From assembly GCF_900312975.1 (NCBI RefSeq), contig NZ_LT990039.1, forward strand, positions 1,612,001-1,676,000: 64,000 nt of DNA. The letters are read 5' to 3'. The translations under genes and the position numbers were made by a program. This document shows positions 1 to 8,532 of the stretch, in pieces. The notes under the pieces were generated by a model that did no database searches, was not told the DNA's origin, and worked only from the letters and a program-made list of their open reading frames with translations. Source of the stretch: Massilistercora timonensis (GTDB lineage Bacteria; Bacillota; Clostridia; Lachnospirales; Lachnospiraceae). Position 1 is the first letter of the stretch. Each line of letters begins with the position of its first letter.

Positions 1-1
1 T

Positions 2-652
2 TGTGTCAGTGCTTTTGGCTCTATGATGAATGCGCTTCCAGTGACATTATCTTTGACAGGAATTTCATTTGTATTGTCTCTGATTCTTGCAGTGATCATT
101 GCCGTCATAGATTATTTCAAAATTCCGGTACTGCGTCAGATTTTTGCAGTATATGTGTCGTTTTTCAGGGGGACTCCATTGATCCCGCAGCTTTTTCTGC
201 TGTATTTTGGAATTCCTACATTTGTCCCGGCTCTTCGGGATGTTCCGGCGTTTTATGTTTGTATTGTAGGGCTTACCCTGAATGCGGCGGCTTATATGAA
301 AGAAGTGGTCCGCGGGGCGCTTCTTTCCGTTCCCGAGGGGCAGAAAGAGGCGGCGCTTGCCCATGGAATGACGCCGATGCAGACAATGATGCGGATCGTA
401 TTGCCGCAGGCGGCACGTGTTGCAATACCTGCATTGTTTAATAATCTTGTGGATATTGTAAAGGGAACTTCGATGGCTTTTACAATTGGCGTTGTTGAGA
501 TTACTGCGGCAGCTGATCTGAGGGCGTCCGTTACATTCAACTATTTTGAAGCGTATATGGTTTTGATGCTGCTTTATTGGGTTATTATTCTGATTTTAGA
601 GCGGCTGGAGGCTGTTGTGGAAAAACGTCTGTCTGTGGGTTACATCAGATAA
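2..652 (+). CDS. Amino-acid ABC transporter permease (5' end outside window)
   Basis: Inner-membrane permease of the polar amino-acid uptake (His/Gln/cystine) ABC family. The reading frame is open to the left edge, so the true start is upstream; the first ATG inside is at 23. The segment around residues 60-130 carries the EAA-loop type region ([17 protein letters not shown]) that contacts the ATPase, and the rest is strongly hydrophobic, with about four to five membrane spans visible. The stop lies 13 bases before the ATPase gene, so the two are one operon. The next two genes (ATPase with a fused acetyltransferase, C-S lyase) suggest a sulfur-containing amino acid such as cystine as substrate; that is inference. 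Confidence 0.85.
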   Translation, partial: CVSAFGSMMNALPVTLSLTGISFVLSLILAVIIAVIDYFKIPVLRQIFAVYVSFFRGTPLIPQLFLLYFGIPTFVPALRDVPAFYVCIVGLTLNAAAYMKEVVRGALLSVPEGQKEAALAHGMTPMQTMMRIVLPQAARVAIPALFNNLVDIVKGTSMAFTIGVVEITAAADLRASVTFNYFEAYMVLMLLYWVIILILERLEAVVEKRLSVGYIR

Positions 653-665
653 GAGGAGAAACAGG

Positions 666-1844
666 ATGATTAAGATAAAAAATCTGCATAAAAATTTTGG
701 AAATCTGAATGTCTTAAAAGGACTGGACCTGGAGATCCAAAAGGGCGAGGTTGTTGCAGTCATTGGATCTTCCGGCACTGGAAAATCCACACTTCTTCGC
801 TGTCTGAATTATCTGGAACAGCCGGATGAAGGGATCATTACAATAGATGACGTCACTGTTGATGCCAGAAACTGTACGAAGAAGGAGATTAATCAACTGC
901 GCAGGCAGTCGGCAATGATTTTTCAGACCTTTAACTTGTTCCTTAATAAGGATGTGCTTCACAATGTCATGGAACCTTTGGTAACTGCCCGGAAGATGAA
1001 CAAAGAAGAGGCGAGAGAAGAGGCAATTAAATATCTGAGGAAAGTCGGTATGGAAGAAAAGCTAAATCAGTACCCGTCTACATTATCTGGCGGTCAGCAG
1101 CAGCGGGTAGCGATTGCGCGCTCTATGGCGGTACAGCCTAAAGTGCTGCTGTTTGATGAACCGACTTCCGCGCTGGATCCGGAATGGGTGCAAGAAGTTC
1201 TGGAAGTTATTTCAGAGCTTGCCAGAGAACACTTTACGATGATCATTGTGACACATGAAATGCAGTTTGCGCGGGAAGTGGCTGACCGGGTGATCTTTAT
1301 GGAAAATGGAGTGATCATTGAAGAAGGATCGCCAGAGGAACTTTTCCAGAACCCCCAAAATCCTCGTACACGGGCGTTTCTGAAGTTGGAAGCAGACGGC
1401 GGATTTGAGATTATTCACACCATGAATTTTAAAGAAATGGTTCCTCTTTTTATCCGTGCAGGTCTGGAAGTGAAACCAGATGAGCCAGTCCCGGAGAATT
1501 TGATCACTTGTTTTGAAGTGATCCGAAAAAAAGATCATATACGGGTTGGCGGAGCGGCTCTTGTAAAAAAGGAAGGGGAATATATCCTTCGCTGTGTTGC
1601 CATTGAAAAGGAATATCAGGGGCAGGGACTTGGAAGCATGGTGGTGCTTGCGGCTGTCGATGAGGCAAAAATGTATGGGGCTAAGCGTCTTTTGCTTAAT
1701 GCAAAGGTTCCTGGATTTTATAAGAAACTGGGGTTTCAGATTATTCCAAGAGAAGCGTCTCCAATTGAGTTTTCCGATTGCCAGACATGTCCCCGCTTTC
1801 ATAACGGTTGTGACTCAGAGATTATGATTTTGGAATGGGAATAG
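666..1844 (+). CDS. Amino-acid ABC transporter ATPase fused to a GNAT acetyltransferase
   Basis: The 392-residue protein has two parts. Residues 1 to about 245 are a GlnQ/TcyN-type ATPase: Walker [10 protein letters not shown] (34-42), signature LSGGQQQR, Walker [14 protein letters not shown] and the switch HE in VTHEMQF. Residues about 255-392 form a GNAT acetyltransferase, with the acetyl-CoA loop QGQGLGSM and a closing [11 protein letters not shown], followed by a cysteine-bearing tail ([11 protein letters not shown]). The two parts run on without a stop or second ribosome site. The ATG at 666 was chosen over the upstream in-frame GTG/TTG-type start because AGAGGAGAAACAGG precedes it. Bacillus sulfur-salvage operons pair cystine-type importers with separate acetyltransferases, so the fusion makes sense functionally. 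The exact substrate is not visible. Confidence 0.88.
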   Translation: MIKIKNLHKNFGNLNVLKGLDLEIQKGEVVAVIGSSGTGKSTLLRCLNYLEQPDEGIITIDDVTVDARNCTKKEINQLRRQSAMIFQTFNLFLNKDVLHNVMEPLVTARKMNKEEAREEAIKYLRKVGMEEKLNQYPSTLSGGQQQRVAIARSMAVQPKVLLFDEPTSALDPEWVQEVLEVISELAREHFTMIIVTHEMQFAREVADRVIFMENGVIIEEGSPEELFQNPQNPRTRAFLKLEADGGFEIIHTMNFKEMVPLFIRAGLEVKPDEPVPENLITCFEVIRKKDHIRVGGAALVKKEGEYILRCVAIEKEYQGQGLGSMVVLAAVDEAKMYGAKRLLLNAKVPGFYKKLGFQIIPREASPIEFSDCQTCPRFHNGCDSEIMILEWE

Positions 1845-1853
1845 GTAAAATGA

Positions 1854-3026
1854 ATGAAAGAGGTATTAACGTTTCGTGATCGACAGAATACGAACTGTGA
1901 AAAATGGGATGGATTGTCTGATCAATTTGGACAATCGGATCTGCTTCCCCTGTGGGTGGCTGATATGGATTTTGAAGCGCCTTTATGCGTGCAGGAAGCG
2001 CTGGCTGCCTATCTTAAAACGGCAGTATACGGATACTATCATCCGCCGAAAGATTATCTTGAATCCTTTATAAAATGGGAAGCTGATTGGCATACATATC
2101 AGGTGGAAAAGGAATGGATCCGGTTTGTCCCAGGTGTTGTCCCGGCAATTTACTGGATGATCCAGACGGTGACAAAGCCGCAGGAACACGTACTGATCCT
2201 TCCACCGGTATATTATCCTTTTTTCCATGCAATTGAAGAGAGCGACCGCCGGTTGTCGCAGTGTCCGCTGCGCTATGGAGAAGACGGATCCTATACAATG
2301 GACTTAAGAGGAATCGAGCAGTGTATTAAAGAAGAACAAGTTAAATTATTCTTATTGTGTTCTCCTCATAATCCGGCTGGAAGAGTCTGGAAAAGGGAGG
2401 AATTGAAGGCGGTTCTTGATCTTTGTAAGAAATACCATGTGTTTGTGCTGGCCGATGAGATTCATCAGGATTTGATCCTGGAACCGAATGAGCAGATTGC
2501 GGCCGCTACGGTTGGTGATTACGACAGTATCCTGGTAACGGTAACTTCTGCGACAAAAACCTTCAATATAGCAGGGTGTCAGAACGCGTTCATTATCCTG
2601 CCGGATGCTGAGATCCGAAGGAAATTTGATCAGACCCTGTGTCGGCTTCATATGAAAGAGGGATCTTCATTCGGTTATGTAGCTGTGCAGGCAGCGTATA
2701 CTTATGGGCGTCCATGGCTGGAACTTGTCCGGAAACAAATTCTGGAAAATTATAATTGTCTGAAGACAAATTTAATAAAATTATTGCCAGAAGCAATCTT
2801 AACACCTCTGGAAGGAACCTATCTTGCCTGGATTAATCTGGAAGCGTACCTGAAAAATGCCGACGTTTGCGAAATGGTTCAGGGGAAGTGCCATTTGGCG
2901 GTGGATTATGGAGAGTGGTTCGGAGGGGAACAATATCGTTCTTTTATTCGAATCAATCTGGCAACAAAACAAGAATATATTGAAGAAGCAGTTAAACGAT
3001 TAGCAAAGGAGCTGGCGACAATGTAA
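1854..3026 (+). CDS. MalY/PatB-type pyridoxal-phosphate C-S lyase / aminotransferase
   Basis: Fold-type I pyridoxal-phosphate enzyme of 390 residues, the usual length for the MalY/PatB cystathionine beta-lyase group. It opens with the typical NCEKWD...LPLWVADMDF segment. The cofactor lysine is K235 in TSATKTFNIAG; PHNPAGRVW and VLADEIHQDL are also family hallmarks. Members cleave C-S bonds of cystathionine, cystine or S-conjugated cysteines to thiol, pyruvate and ammonia; some are only aminotransferases. It starts nine bases after the ATPase-GNAT gene, so it is probably cotranscribed, which favours a role in breaking down the imported compound. The ATG at 1850 is out of frame and closes quickly, so 1854 is used. 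Confidence 0.86.
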   Translation: MKEVLTFRDRQNTNCEKWDGLSDQFGQSDLLPLWVADMDFEAPLCVQEALAAYLKTAVYGYYHPPKDYLESFIKWEADWHTYQVEKEWIRFVPGVVPAIYWMIQTVTKPQEHVLILPPVYYPFFHAIEESDRRLSQCPLRYGEDGSYTMDLRGIEQCIKEEQVKLFLLCSPHNPAGRVWKREELKAVLDLCKKYHVFVLADEIHQDLILEPNEQIAAATVGDYDSILVTVTSATKTFNIAGCQNAFIILPDAEIRRKFDQTLCRLHMKEGSSFGYVAVQAAYTYGRPWLELVRKQILENYNCLKTNLIKLLPEAILTPLEGTYLAWINLEAYLKNADVCEMVQGKCHLAVDYGEWFGGEQYRSFIRINLATKQEYIEEAVKRLAKELATM

Positions 3027-3046
3027 GTATGGCGCCAGCTTTTCTA
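3010..3046 (+). terminator. Terminator overlapping the end of the C-S lyase gene
   Basis: AGCTGGCG (3010-3017) pairs with CGCCAGCT (3033-3040), followed by TTTCTATTT. The left arm lies inside the coding sequence and the stop codon sits in the loop. It closes the amino-acid uptake operon. Confidence 0.7.
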
Positions 3047-3129
3047 TTTCCCATATATTTGGTGGTATTTTTATAGGACAGCTTATCCCATATTCTATCC
3101 ACATCAGAAAAAGAAAGAGGTGGATAGCA

Positions 3130-3231
3130 ATGAAAGGATACAATACTGCAGACGGCTATATGGGATATGTAGACGGAGAATACCTGTTGTTCGCCAGCGA
3201 GACGGATTACCGGGAGTGGCTGGAAAGCTAG
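3130..3231 (+). CDS. 33-residue small protein, function unknown
   Basis: A short gene starting MKGYNTADGYMGYVDGEY and ending in REWLES. The ATG follows a strong ribosome site (AGAGGTGG, spacing about 6). The product is rich in Tyr, Gly and acidic residues, with no signal peptide or membrane span. Similar short proteins built around a GYMGYVDG.Y..F.SE.D pattern are, to my recollection, common hypothetical proteins in Lachnospiraceae; I could not check this. It stands alone between the terminator of the C-S lyase gene and the WYL regulator, whose likely extended -10 box begins just after its stop. A real gene is likely because of the ribosome site and the compact, protein-like composition. No function can be assigned. 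Confidence 0.65.
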   Translation: MKGYNTADGYMGYVDGEYLLFASETDYREWLES

Positions 3232-3232
3232 A

Positions 3233-3246
3233 ACTTGTGATATACT
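3233..3246 (+). promoter_or_regulatory. Possible extended -10 promoter of the WYL regulator gene
   Basis: TGATATACT (3238-3246) fits an extended -10 box (TGnTATACT). No convincing -35 is seen. It would start transcription near 3253, about 24 bases before the regulator start codon. Confidence 0.35.
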
Positions 3247-3276
3247 GTCCTTATAAAGGGAAAGGAGGATCCCGCC

Positions 3277-4266
3277 ATGCCCAAGGGAACCAATCAGAAG
3301 TTCAAGCTTTACCGCCTGGCCCAGATCATGCTGGAGCGCACAGACGACGACCACTATATCACCATGCCGGAGATCATCGCGGCCCTGGGAGAGTATGAGA
3401 TCACTGCCGACCGCAAGAGCATTTACACTGACCTAAAAGATCTGGAAGTATTGGGGATTGAAGTGGAAGGGGAGCCGGCGGGGAAGAGCTATCACTACCA
3501 CGTGGTCTCCCGGCCATTTGAACTGCCGGAGCTGAAGCTTCTGGTGGACGCCATCCAGTCCTCCAAGTTTATCACAGAGAAGAAGACCAACACCCTGATC
3601 CGAAAGCTGGAGAAGCTGGTCAGCCGCTATGAAGCCATGAAGCTGCAGCGGCAGGTCTACGTCTCCGGGCGGATCAAGACTATGAATGAGAGCATCTACT
3701 ATACGGTGGATGCCATCCACAATGCTATCTCTGAGAATAAGAAGATCCGATTCCAGTACTATCAGTGGAATGTGAAGAAGGAGATGGAGCTGCGCCGGGA
3801 GGGAGCCTACTACTGCGTCAGCCCCTGGGGGCTTTCCTGGGACGATGAGAACTATTATCTGGTGGGGTATGATTCCGAGGCAGGGGAGATCCGGCATTAC
3901 CGGGTGGACAAGATGCTCCGGATCCGGATGACGGAGGAGGCCCGGGAAGGACGGGAACACTTCCGGAAGCTGGATATGGCCGATTACGCCAAGAAGAGCT
4001 TCGGCATGTTCGGAGGGAAGGAAGAGAAGGTGAAGCTTCTGGTGGACAACAGCCTGGCAGGCGTGATGATCGACCGGTTTGGCAAGGACATCATTATGGT
4101 CCCCGGGAAGGGAGAGCATTTTACGGTAAATGTTACCGTCCATGTGAGCAGCCAGTTCCTTGGATGGATCTTCTCTCTGGGGGAGAAGGTGAAGATCCTG
4201 GGGCCGGAGGAAGTGATCCAGGCCATGCGCCGGGAAGGAGAACGGCTGACAGAACAATATCGGTAA
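3277..4266 (+). CDS. WYL-domain transcriptional regulator
   Basis: A 329-residue DNA-binding regulator. Residues about 1-75 form a winged helix-turn-helix (YRLAQIMLERTDDDHYITMP ending in a recognition-type segment SIYTDLKDLEVLGI). The middle and C-terminal part is a WYL domain: a Sm-like core around residues 145-225 (VSPWGLSWDDENYYLVGYD, IRHYRVDKM) and the C-terminal extension with the usual FLGWIFSLGEKVKILGPEEV ending. WYL proteins bind ligands, often nucleic-acid-derived or nucleotide signals, and act as activators or repressors. The ribosome site AAAGGAGGATCCCGCC is strong. Neighbours give no clear target. Confidence 0.88.
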   Translation: MPKGTNQKFKLYRLAQIMLERTDDDHYITMPEIIAALGEYEITADRKSIYTDLKDLEVLGIEVEGEPAGKSYHYHVVSRPFELPELKLLVDAIQSSKFITEKKTNTLIRKLEKLVSRYEAMKLQRQVYVSGRIKTMNESIYYTVDAIHNAISENKKIRFQYYQWNVKKEMELRREGAYYCVSPWGLSWDDENYYLVGYDSEAGEIRHYRVDKMLRIRMTEEAREGREHFRKLDMADYAKKSFGMFGGKEEKVKLLVDNSLAGVMIDRFGKDIIMVPGKGEHFTVNVTVHVSSQFLGWIFSLGEKVKILGPEEVIQAMRREGERLTEQYR

Positions 4267-4371
4267 CAGCAGAAACAAATTCCTTATAATTTCTGGTAAT
4301 AAAACGCCGGATATGGTAAAATCTTAAGAAGATGAGGCAGTAAACCTCAGAGGGACAGGAGTTTAGGGAAA

Positions 4372-5730
4372 ATGAAACAGATTTTCTCAGTTGTGCTGTT
4401 AGTTCTTCTTCTGTTTGTAAGCGCGGCGGATGATGTATATGCCACGGAAGTTGACGGGCAGGAGGAGATGAGCGAGGAAGAAAAACAAAAGGAGCGGATG
4501 CAGGCGATCTATGATATGCCTGTGCAGACCAATGAAATCGAGGGGTGGCCAGAAGGTCCGGGGACTTACGGAGATGCGGCCATCGTCATGGAGGCGGGGA
4601 CAGGGGCGATCCTGTACGCCAAGAATATTGATGAACATTTCTACCCGGCCAGCATTACCAAGGTGCTGACTGCACTGGTGGCCCTGGAGAACGGGAAAAT
4701 GGACGATCCGGTGGTATTTTCCCATGATTGCGTGGCATTCCTGCAGCCGGGGGATTCTTCGGTAGGGTTAAAGGAAGGAAATGAGATCACGCTGGAGCAG
4801 GCGCTTTACGCGACGCTTCTGGCATCGGCCAATGAGGCGGCCTACGCAGTGGGGGAGAATGTGGGGAAGAATGCCGGTCATGATTATGACTGGTTTATTG
4901 ATGAGATGAATGCCCGCTGCAGGGAGCTTGGAGGGAATAACTCGAATTTTGTCAATACCAATGGCCTGCATGATCCTGATCATTATACCTGTGCCAGAGA
5001 TATGGCGCTGATCGGGAGCGCATTGTTTCAGTATCCGGATTTTTTTGAGATAGTGCAGACCCATCAGTACGAGATCCCGGCATCGGATACCTGTGAGCAG
5101 CATGTGTTTCAGCAGAAGCATAAGATGCTGAATTCCAACAATAAGAATTACTATAAATATGCGGTGGGCGGCAAGACAGGATTTACATCGGATGCCCTCA
5201 ATACGCTGATCACTATGGCGGAGAAGGACGAAACCAGGCTTGTCTGCGTGGTGTTGCATTCCCAGAGTGGCCATCACTACAGTGATACCAGAAATCTTTT
5301 TGATTACGCATATAAGAATTTTACCCGGACGCCCATAGAAGGAAATGAAACTTCAGAGGATGTGGGAGAGATTCTGGAGGAAGAAGGGGGCGGCTACGTA
5401 CTGCTGCCAAAAGGCGTAGAATTCGCAGATCTTGAGATGGAGCTGGTGCCGGATGACGCCAATGACGGGAAAGCTACCTTGAATTATACTTATGGAGGTA
5501 CCTTGGTGGGCAAGGCCAGGGCAAGGTTAAGCGACCAGTATATTAACGATCATAAGGCCAAGATCCAGCAGTTGGACGCCGACGCCGGAGACGGGGCCGG
5601 GCAGGATAAAGGTCTTGTTGAGAAGATCGTGCTGGCTGGGCTTTGTGTGGTCTGGATCGCGCTGGTGATCTCCTTTGTGCGGATGATCCTCAAGAGAAAG
5701 CGGCGCAGGAAGAAACATCGGAGACATTAG
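4372..5730 (+). CDS. D-alanyl-D-alanine carboxypeptidase (S11, DacF/PBP5-like)
   Basis: Low-molecular-weight penicillin-binding protein that trims the terminal D-Ala from peptidoglycan stem peptides outside the cell. All three active-site motifs are present: SITK (nucleophile S94), SAN (S152-N154) and KTG (K268-G270). A signal peptide covers residues 1-24. A transmembrane helix near the C-terminus (about 423-443) followed by a very basic tail (KRKRRRKKHRRH) anchors the enzyme, in place of the amphipathic helix of E. coli PBP5. At 452 residues it is of usual size for the DacF group, some members of which act in spore cortex formation. A copy of the dispersed palindrome follows nine bases after the stop and probably ends transcription. 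Confidence 0.9.
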   Translation: MKQIFSVVLLVLLLFVSAADDVYATEVDGQEEMSEEEKQKERMQAIYDMPVQTNEIEGWPEGPGTYGDAAIVMEAGTGAILYAKNIDEHFYPASITKVLTALVALENGKMDDPVVFSHDCVAFLQPGDSSVGLKEGNEITLEQALYATLLASANEAAYAVGENVGKNAGHDYDWFIDEMNARCRELGGNNSNFVNTNGLHDPDHYTCARDMALIGSALFQYPDFFEIVQTHQYEIPASDTCEQHVFQQKHKMLNSNNKNYYKYAVGGKTGFTSDALNTLITMAEKDETRLVCVVLHSQSGHHYSDTRNLFDYAYKNFTRTPIEGNETSEDVGEILEEEGGGYVLLPKGVEFADLEMELVPDDANDGKATLNYTYGGTLVGKARARLSDQYINDHKAKIQQLDADAGDGAGQDKGLVEKIVLAGLCVVWIALVISFVRMILKRKRRRKKHRRH

Positions 5731-5739
5731 TTATTGATC

Positions 5740-5773
5740 GGGGACGTGGTATTTTTGAAAATACCACGTCCCC
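5740..5773. repeat. Dispersed palindrome, copy 1 (palindrome only)
   Basis: Near-perfect inverted repeat: GGGGACGTGGTATTTTT pairs with AAAATACCACGTCCCC, with almost no loop. It lacks the extra CAGATTGAAAATACCC tail of the longer copies. It lies between dacF and the response-regulator gene; its right flank (TTTGATT) runs into the -35 box of the next gene. Confidence 0.9.
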
Positions 5774-5776
5774 AAT

Positions 5777-5805
5777 TTGATTTTTGCCCTTTTGATTGCT
5801 ATAAT
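5777..5805 (+). promoter_or_regulatory. Probable sigma-A promoter of the two-component operon
   Basis: TTGATT (5777-5782), a 17-base spacer and TATAAT (5800-5805). The start codon of the regulator is about 50 bases downstream. The -35 box abuts the right edge of the dispersed palindrome. Confidence 0.65.
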
Positions 5806-5858
5806 CAAAAAACAAGAAGTGTATCATAAGGCCAGGACATACAAAGAGAGGAGATACT

Positions 5859-7463
5859 ATGCAGAACAGGAAATGGCAGGTACTGATCGTAGAGGATGAA
5901 TACAGGATCGGGATGCTGATCAAGCATCTCATTGCCTGGGATGAATATAATATGGAATGTGTGGATGTGGTGGATAACGGGGAATCTGCGCTGCGGATCA
6001 TTGAGAACTCCTCTCCGGATATTGTCATCACAGATATCCGTATGCCCAAAATGAACGGGCTGGATCTGATCGGCAGATCCAGGGAGCTGGGGAAGAAGAT
6101 CAAATTTATCGTGATCAGTGGGTACAAGGAATTTGAATATGCCCATCGGGCGTTGCAGTATGGAGTAGAGGATTACCTGCTCAAGCCTATCAATAAGGAC
6201 GAACTCAATAAGGTGATGGACAAGCTTCAGAAAGAACTGACGACTCAGCATCGGCAGGTGATCGAGAAGCAGGAGCTTCAGGAGACGGTACAGGAGAGCA
6301 GGCAGATCATCCGGCGGAATTTCCTGAAGAATATTATTGAGCAGGAAGATGAGCTGGAGGCGGCAGATGCACATGTGACGCTGGAGGGAGAGATCTACCG
6401 GGGCATTGATATCAAGCTGGACTATGTGGATTATAATAAGCGGGACAAAAAGCAGGACAAACTGACAGTCGAACGGGTAGTCTCCCTTGTGGAAGGCATC
6501 CTCTGGGAGGAAGCGGAAGAGGTGCTTACCTGCGAGAAGGAGAATCTTCATCTCTATTGTCTGTTTAATTACAGTTATGAACGGTCAAAGAGTATCCGCA
6601 GCAGGATCCACGATATTCTGTCGGCGGTGAAGGATTATCTCATGGGATTTGAACAGTATGAGGTGACCATTGGAGTAGGTACGGAACGCAGCGAATTTGG
6701 GGAGATCCGGTTCTCCATCAAGGAGGCTAACCGGGCGGTGGGAAACCGGATCAAGCTGGGAACCGGACGGGTCATTTACGCGGAATCTATTCCCCGCCGG
6801 ACGAAGGAAGAGACGCCGGAACTGACAGAGCAGGTAAAGACGGCTGCCCTTGCGGCTATCGAAAGTTATGCAAGGGAGAATCTGGATCAGTGTATCAATC
6901 AGATCTACAGTGAATTCCTGCTGCGGGAGGATCTGGACTATTCTCTTTGCTATGACAAGGCAGAAGCGTTGATCCAGTTCTTCTTTGAGCATACCGAGAA
7001 ACAGGAAGAAGAGTTGAAAGAGCTGCGAAAAGAGCTTCTGTCCAATTGTCAGCACTGCTATACCATCCGGGAATTGAAGCATCTTTTGAAGACCAGTCTT
7101 GGCAATTATCTGGAAGCCAGCAGGTCGGCTATGGAAGCGGAGTCTGCCCGGCCGATCCGCCAGGCGCTTCAGTATATAGACGACCATTACGCAGAGAAGC
7201 TTACGCTGGAAGAACTGGCGGATATCGTGGAGTTGAATGCCGTATATTTCAGTGTGCTTTTTAAAAAAGAGACGGGGATCAACTTCAGTTCCTATCTAGT
7301 GAATGTTCGCATGGAGAAGGCAAAGGAGATCCTGTGCAGTACCAACGAGACCATCGCGGCAGTTGCCGAAAGCGTAGGGTATAAGGATTCCAGATATTTC
7401 AGTCAGGTCTTTACCAAAACGGTAGGGATCAAACCGGCGTTATACCGGAAACTTCATTCATAG
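5859..7463 (+). CDS. AraC-type response regulator (YesN-like)
   Basis: A 534-residue cytoplasmic regulator. Residues 1-125 are a receiver domain with phosphoacceptor D59 in IVITDIRMPKMNG and the switch lysine in YLLKPINKDEL. Residues about 430-534 are a double helix-turn-helix of AraC type (ITLEELADIVELNAVYFSV region and IAAVAESVGYKDSRYFSQVF). The long middle section is the variable linker typical of YesN-like regulators. It starts an operon with the YesM-type kinase 10 bases downstream and lies before an RbsBAC-type importer, so it most likely switches on that importer and the catabolic genes when sugar is sensed. Confidence 0.9.
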   Translation: MQNRKWQVLIVEDEYRIGMLIKHLIAWDEYNMECVDVVDNGESALRIIENSSPDIVITDIRMPKMNGLDLIGRSRELGKKIKFIVISGYKEFEYAHRALQYGVEDYLLKPINKDELNKVMDKLQKELTTQHRQVIEKQELQETVQESRQIIRRNFLKNIIEQEDELEAADAHVTLEGEIYRGIDIKLDYVDYNKRDKKQDKLTVERVVSLVEGILWEEAEEVLTCEKENLHLYCLFNYSYERSKSIRSRIHDILSAVKDYLMGFEQYEVTIGVGTERSEFGEIRFSIKEANRAVGNRIKLGTGRVIYAESIPRRTKEETPELTEQVKTAALAAIESYARENLDQCINQIYSEFLLREDLDYSLCYDKAEALIQFFFEHTEKQEEELKELRKELLSNCQHCYTIRELKHLLKTSLGNYLEASRSAMEAESARPIRQALQYIDDHYAEKLTLEELADIVELNAVYFSVLFKKETGINFSSYLVNVRMEKAKEILCSTNETIAAVAESVGYKDSRYFSQVFTKTVGIKPALYRKLHS

Positions 7464-7473
7464 GAGAGAGGCT

Positions 7474-8532
7474 ATGAGGCAGTCGAGAGCAGTGAGAAAT
7501 TTTCTGATGGGAGAATCCATCCTTATTCTTCTGGCAGCGGCTGTGCTGTGGAGGGAGAGAGGGACGCTTCTGGAAGTGGGCGTACTCCTGATCCTGCAGG
7601 CGGGACTTGTTCTTGGGACGATCTTTCGGATCATCCGTCCCCTGGAGCATTTTGAGAAAACGCTGGAAGCAGTGACAGACGGGGAGTGGAAAGAGGAAGA
7701 ATTTGGGCAGGTCCCGGCGGAGGTCCCTTATGTGGAACCCATCCGGGAGGCCATGGAGCGGTATGCCGCATTCCGGACCCGGGAGAATTCTGCCCAGATC
7801 TTTAATAAACAGACCGAGCTTACTGCCCTGCAGAGTCAGATCAATCCACATTTTCTCTACAACACGCTGGAGTGTATCCGGGGGCAGGCGCTGATGGATG
7901 ATAACCTGGAGATCGCCAGGATGGTGGAAGCGCTGGGAGCCTTCTTCCGATACAGCATCAGCAGGAAGGGAAATCTGGTCACCCTGAAGGATGAGCTTGA
8001 TAATATCGACAACTATATGCTGATCCAGAAGTATCGGTTTGGAAACCGGTTTTCCATGGAAGTGATCATCGATGAAGAGGATGAAGAGGCTTATAACTGT
8101 CTGATCCCCAGGCTTATTATCCAGCCGATTGTCGAGAATGCCATTTTTCACGGACTGGAAGAGCGGCTGGAAGGCGGCCGGGTGACCATCGAAGTGATCG
8201 TCACAGAGAAAACTTTGATCATTACCGTGTCGGACAACGGGAAGGGTATTGACCGGGAACAGCTTGAGAAGCTGAACGCGAAGATCCGGTCCCGGGACAC
8301 GAACCCGGAAGACGGCGAGGCGAGGGACCAGAGAAATACAGGAATCGCGCTCCCCAACATTCACAAGAGGATCCAGCTTTTGTTTGGGGAGGAGTACGGG
8401 GTGGATATATACAGCACACCTGGCCAGGGAACGGACGTGGAGGTTACGATCCCGGTGAATTACGGCCATGACTGGGAGACAGAAGATGAAGAGAGAGATA
8501 CTGAGGATCAGCAATCTGAATTATCGTCATGA
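7474..8532 (+). CDS. Sensor histidine kinase (YesM/LytS-type)
   Basis: A 352-residue kinase partner of the AraC-type regulator. Two close hydrophobic segments (about residues 12-27 and 33-52) anchor it, with almost no extracellular loop between them, so it has no visible ligand-binding sensor domain. The His_kinase core has SQINPHFLYNTLECIRG, with the phosphorylated histidine in NPHFLYN. The ATPase part shows N-box QPIVENAIFHGLE and G-box DNGKGID. The lack of a sensor domain suggests that the signal arrives through a partner, and the degenerate ABC-like protein whose gene overlaps this one by 47 bases is a candidate. That is inference. Confidence 0.9.
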   Translation: MRQSRAVRNFLMGESILILLAAAVLWRERGTLLEVGVLLILQAGLVLGTIFRIIRPLEHFEKTLEAVTDGEWKEEEFGQVPAEVPYVEPIREAMERYAAFRTRENSAQIFNKQTELTALQSQINPHFLYNTLECIRGQALMDDNLEIARMVEALGAFFRYSISRKGNLVTLKDELDNIDNYMLIQKYRFGNRFSMEVIIDEEDEEAYNCLIPRLIIQPIVENAIFHGLEERLEGGRVTIEVIVTEKTLIITVSDNGKGIDREQLEKLNAKIRSRDTNPEDGEARDQRNTGIALPNIHKRIQLLFGEEYGVDIYSTPGQGTDVEVTIPVNYGHDWETEDEERDTEDQQSELSS

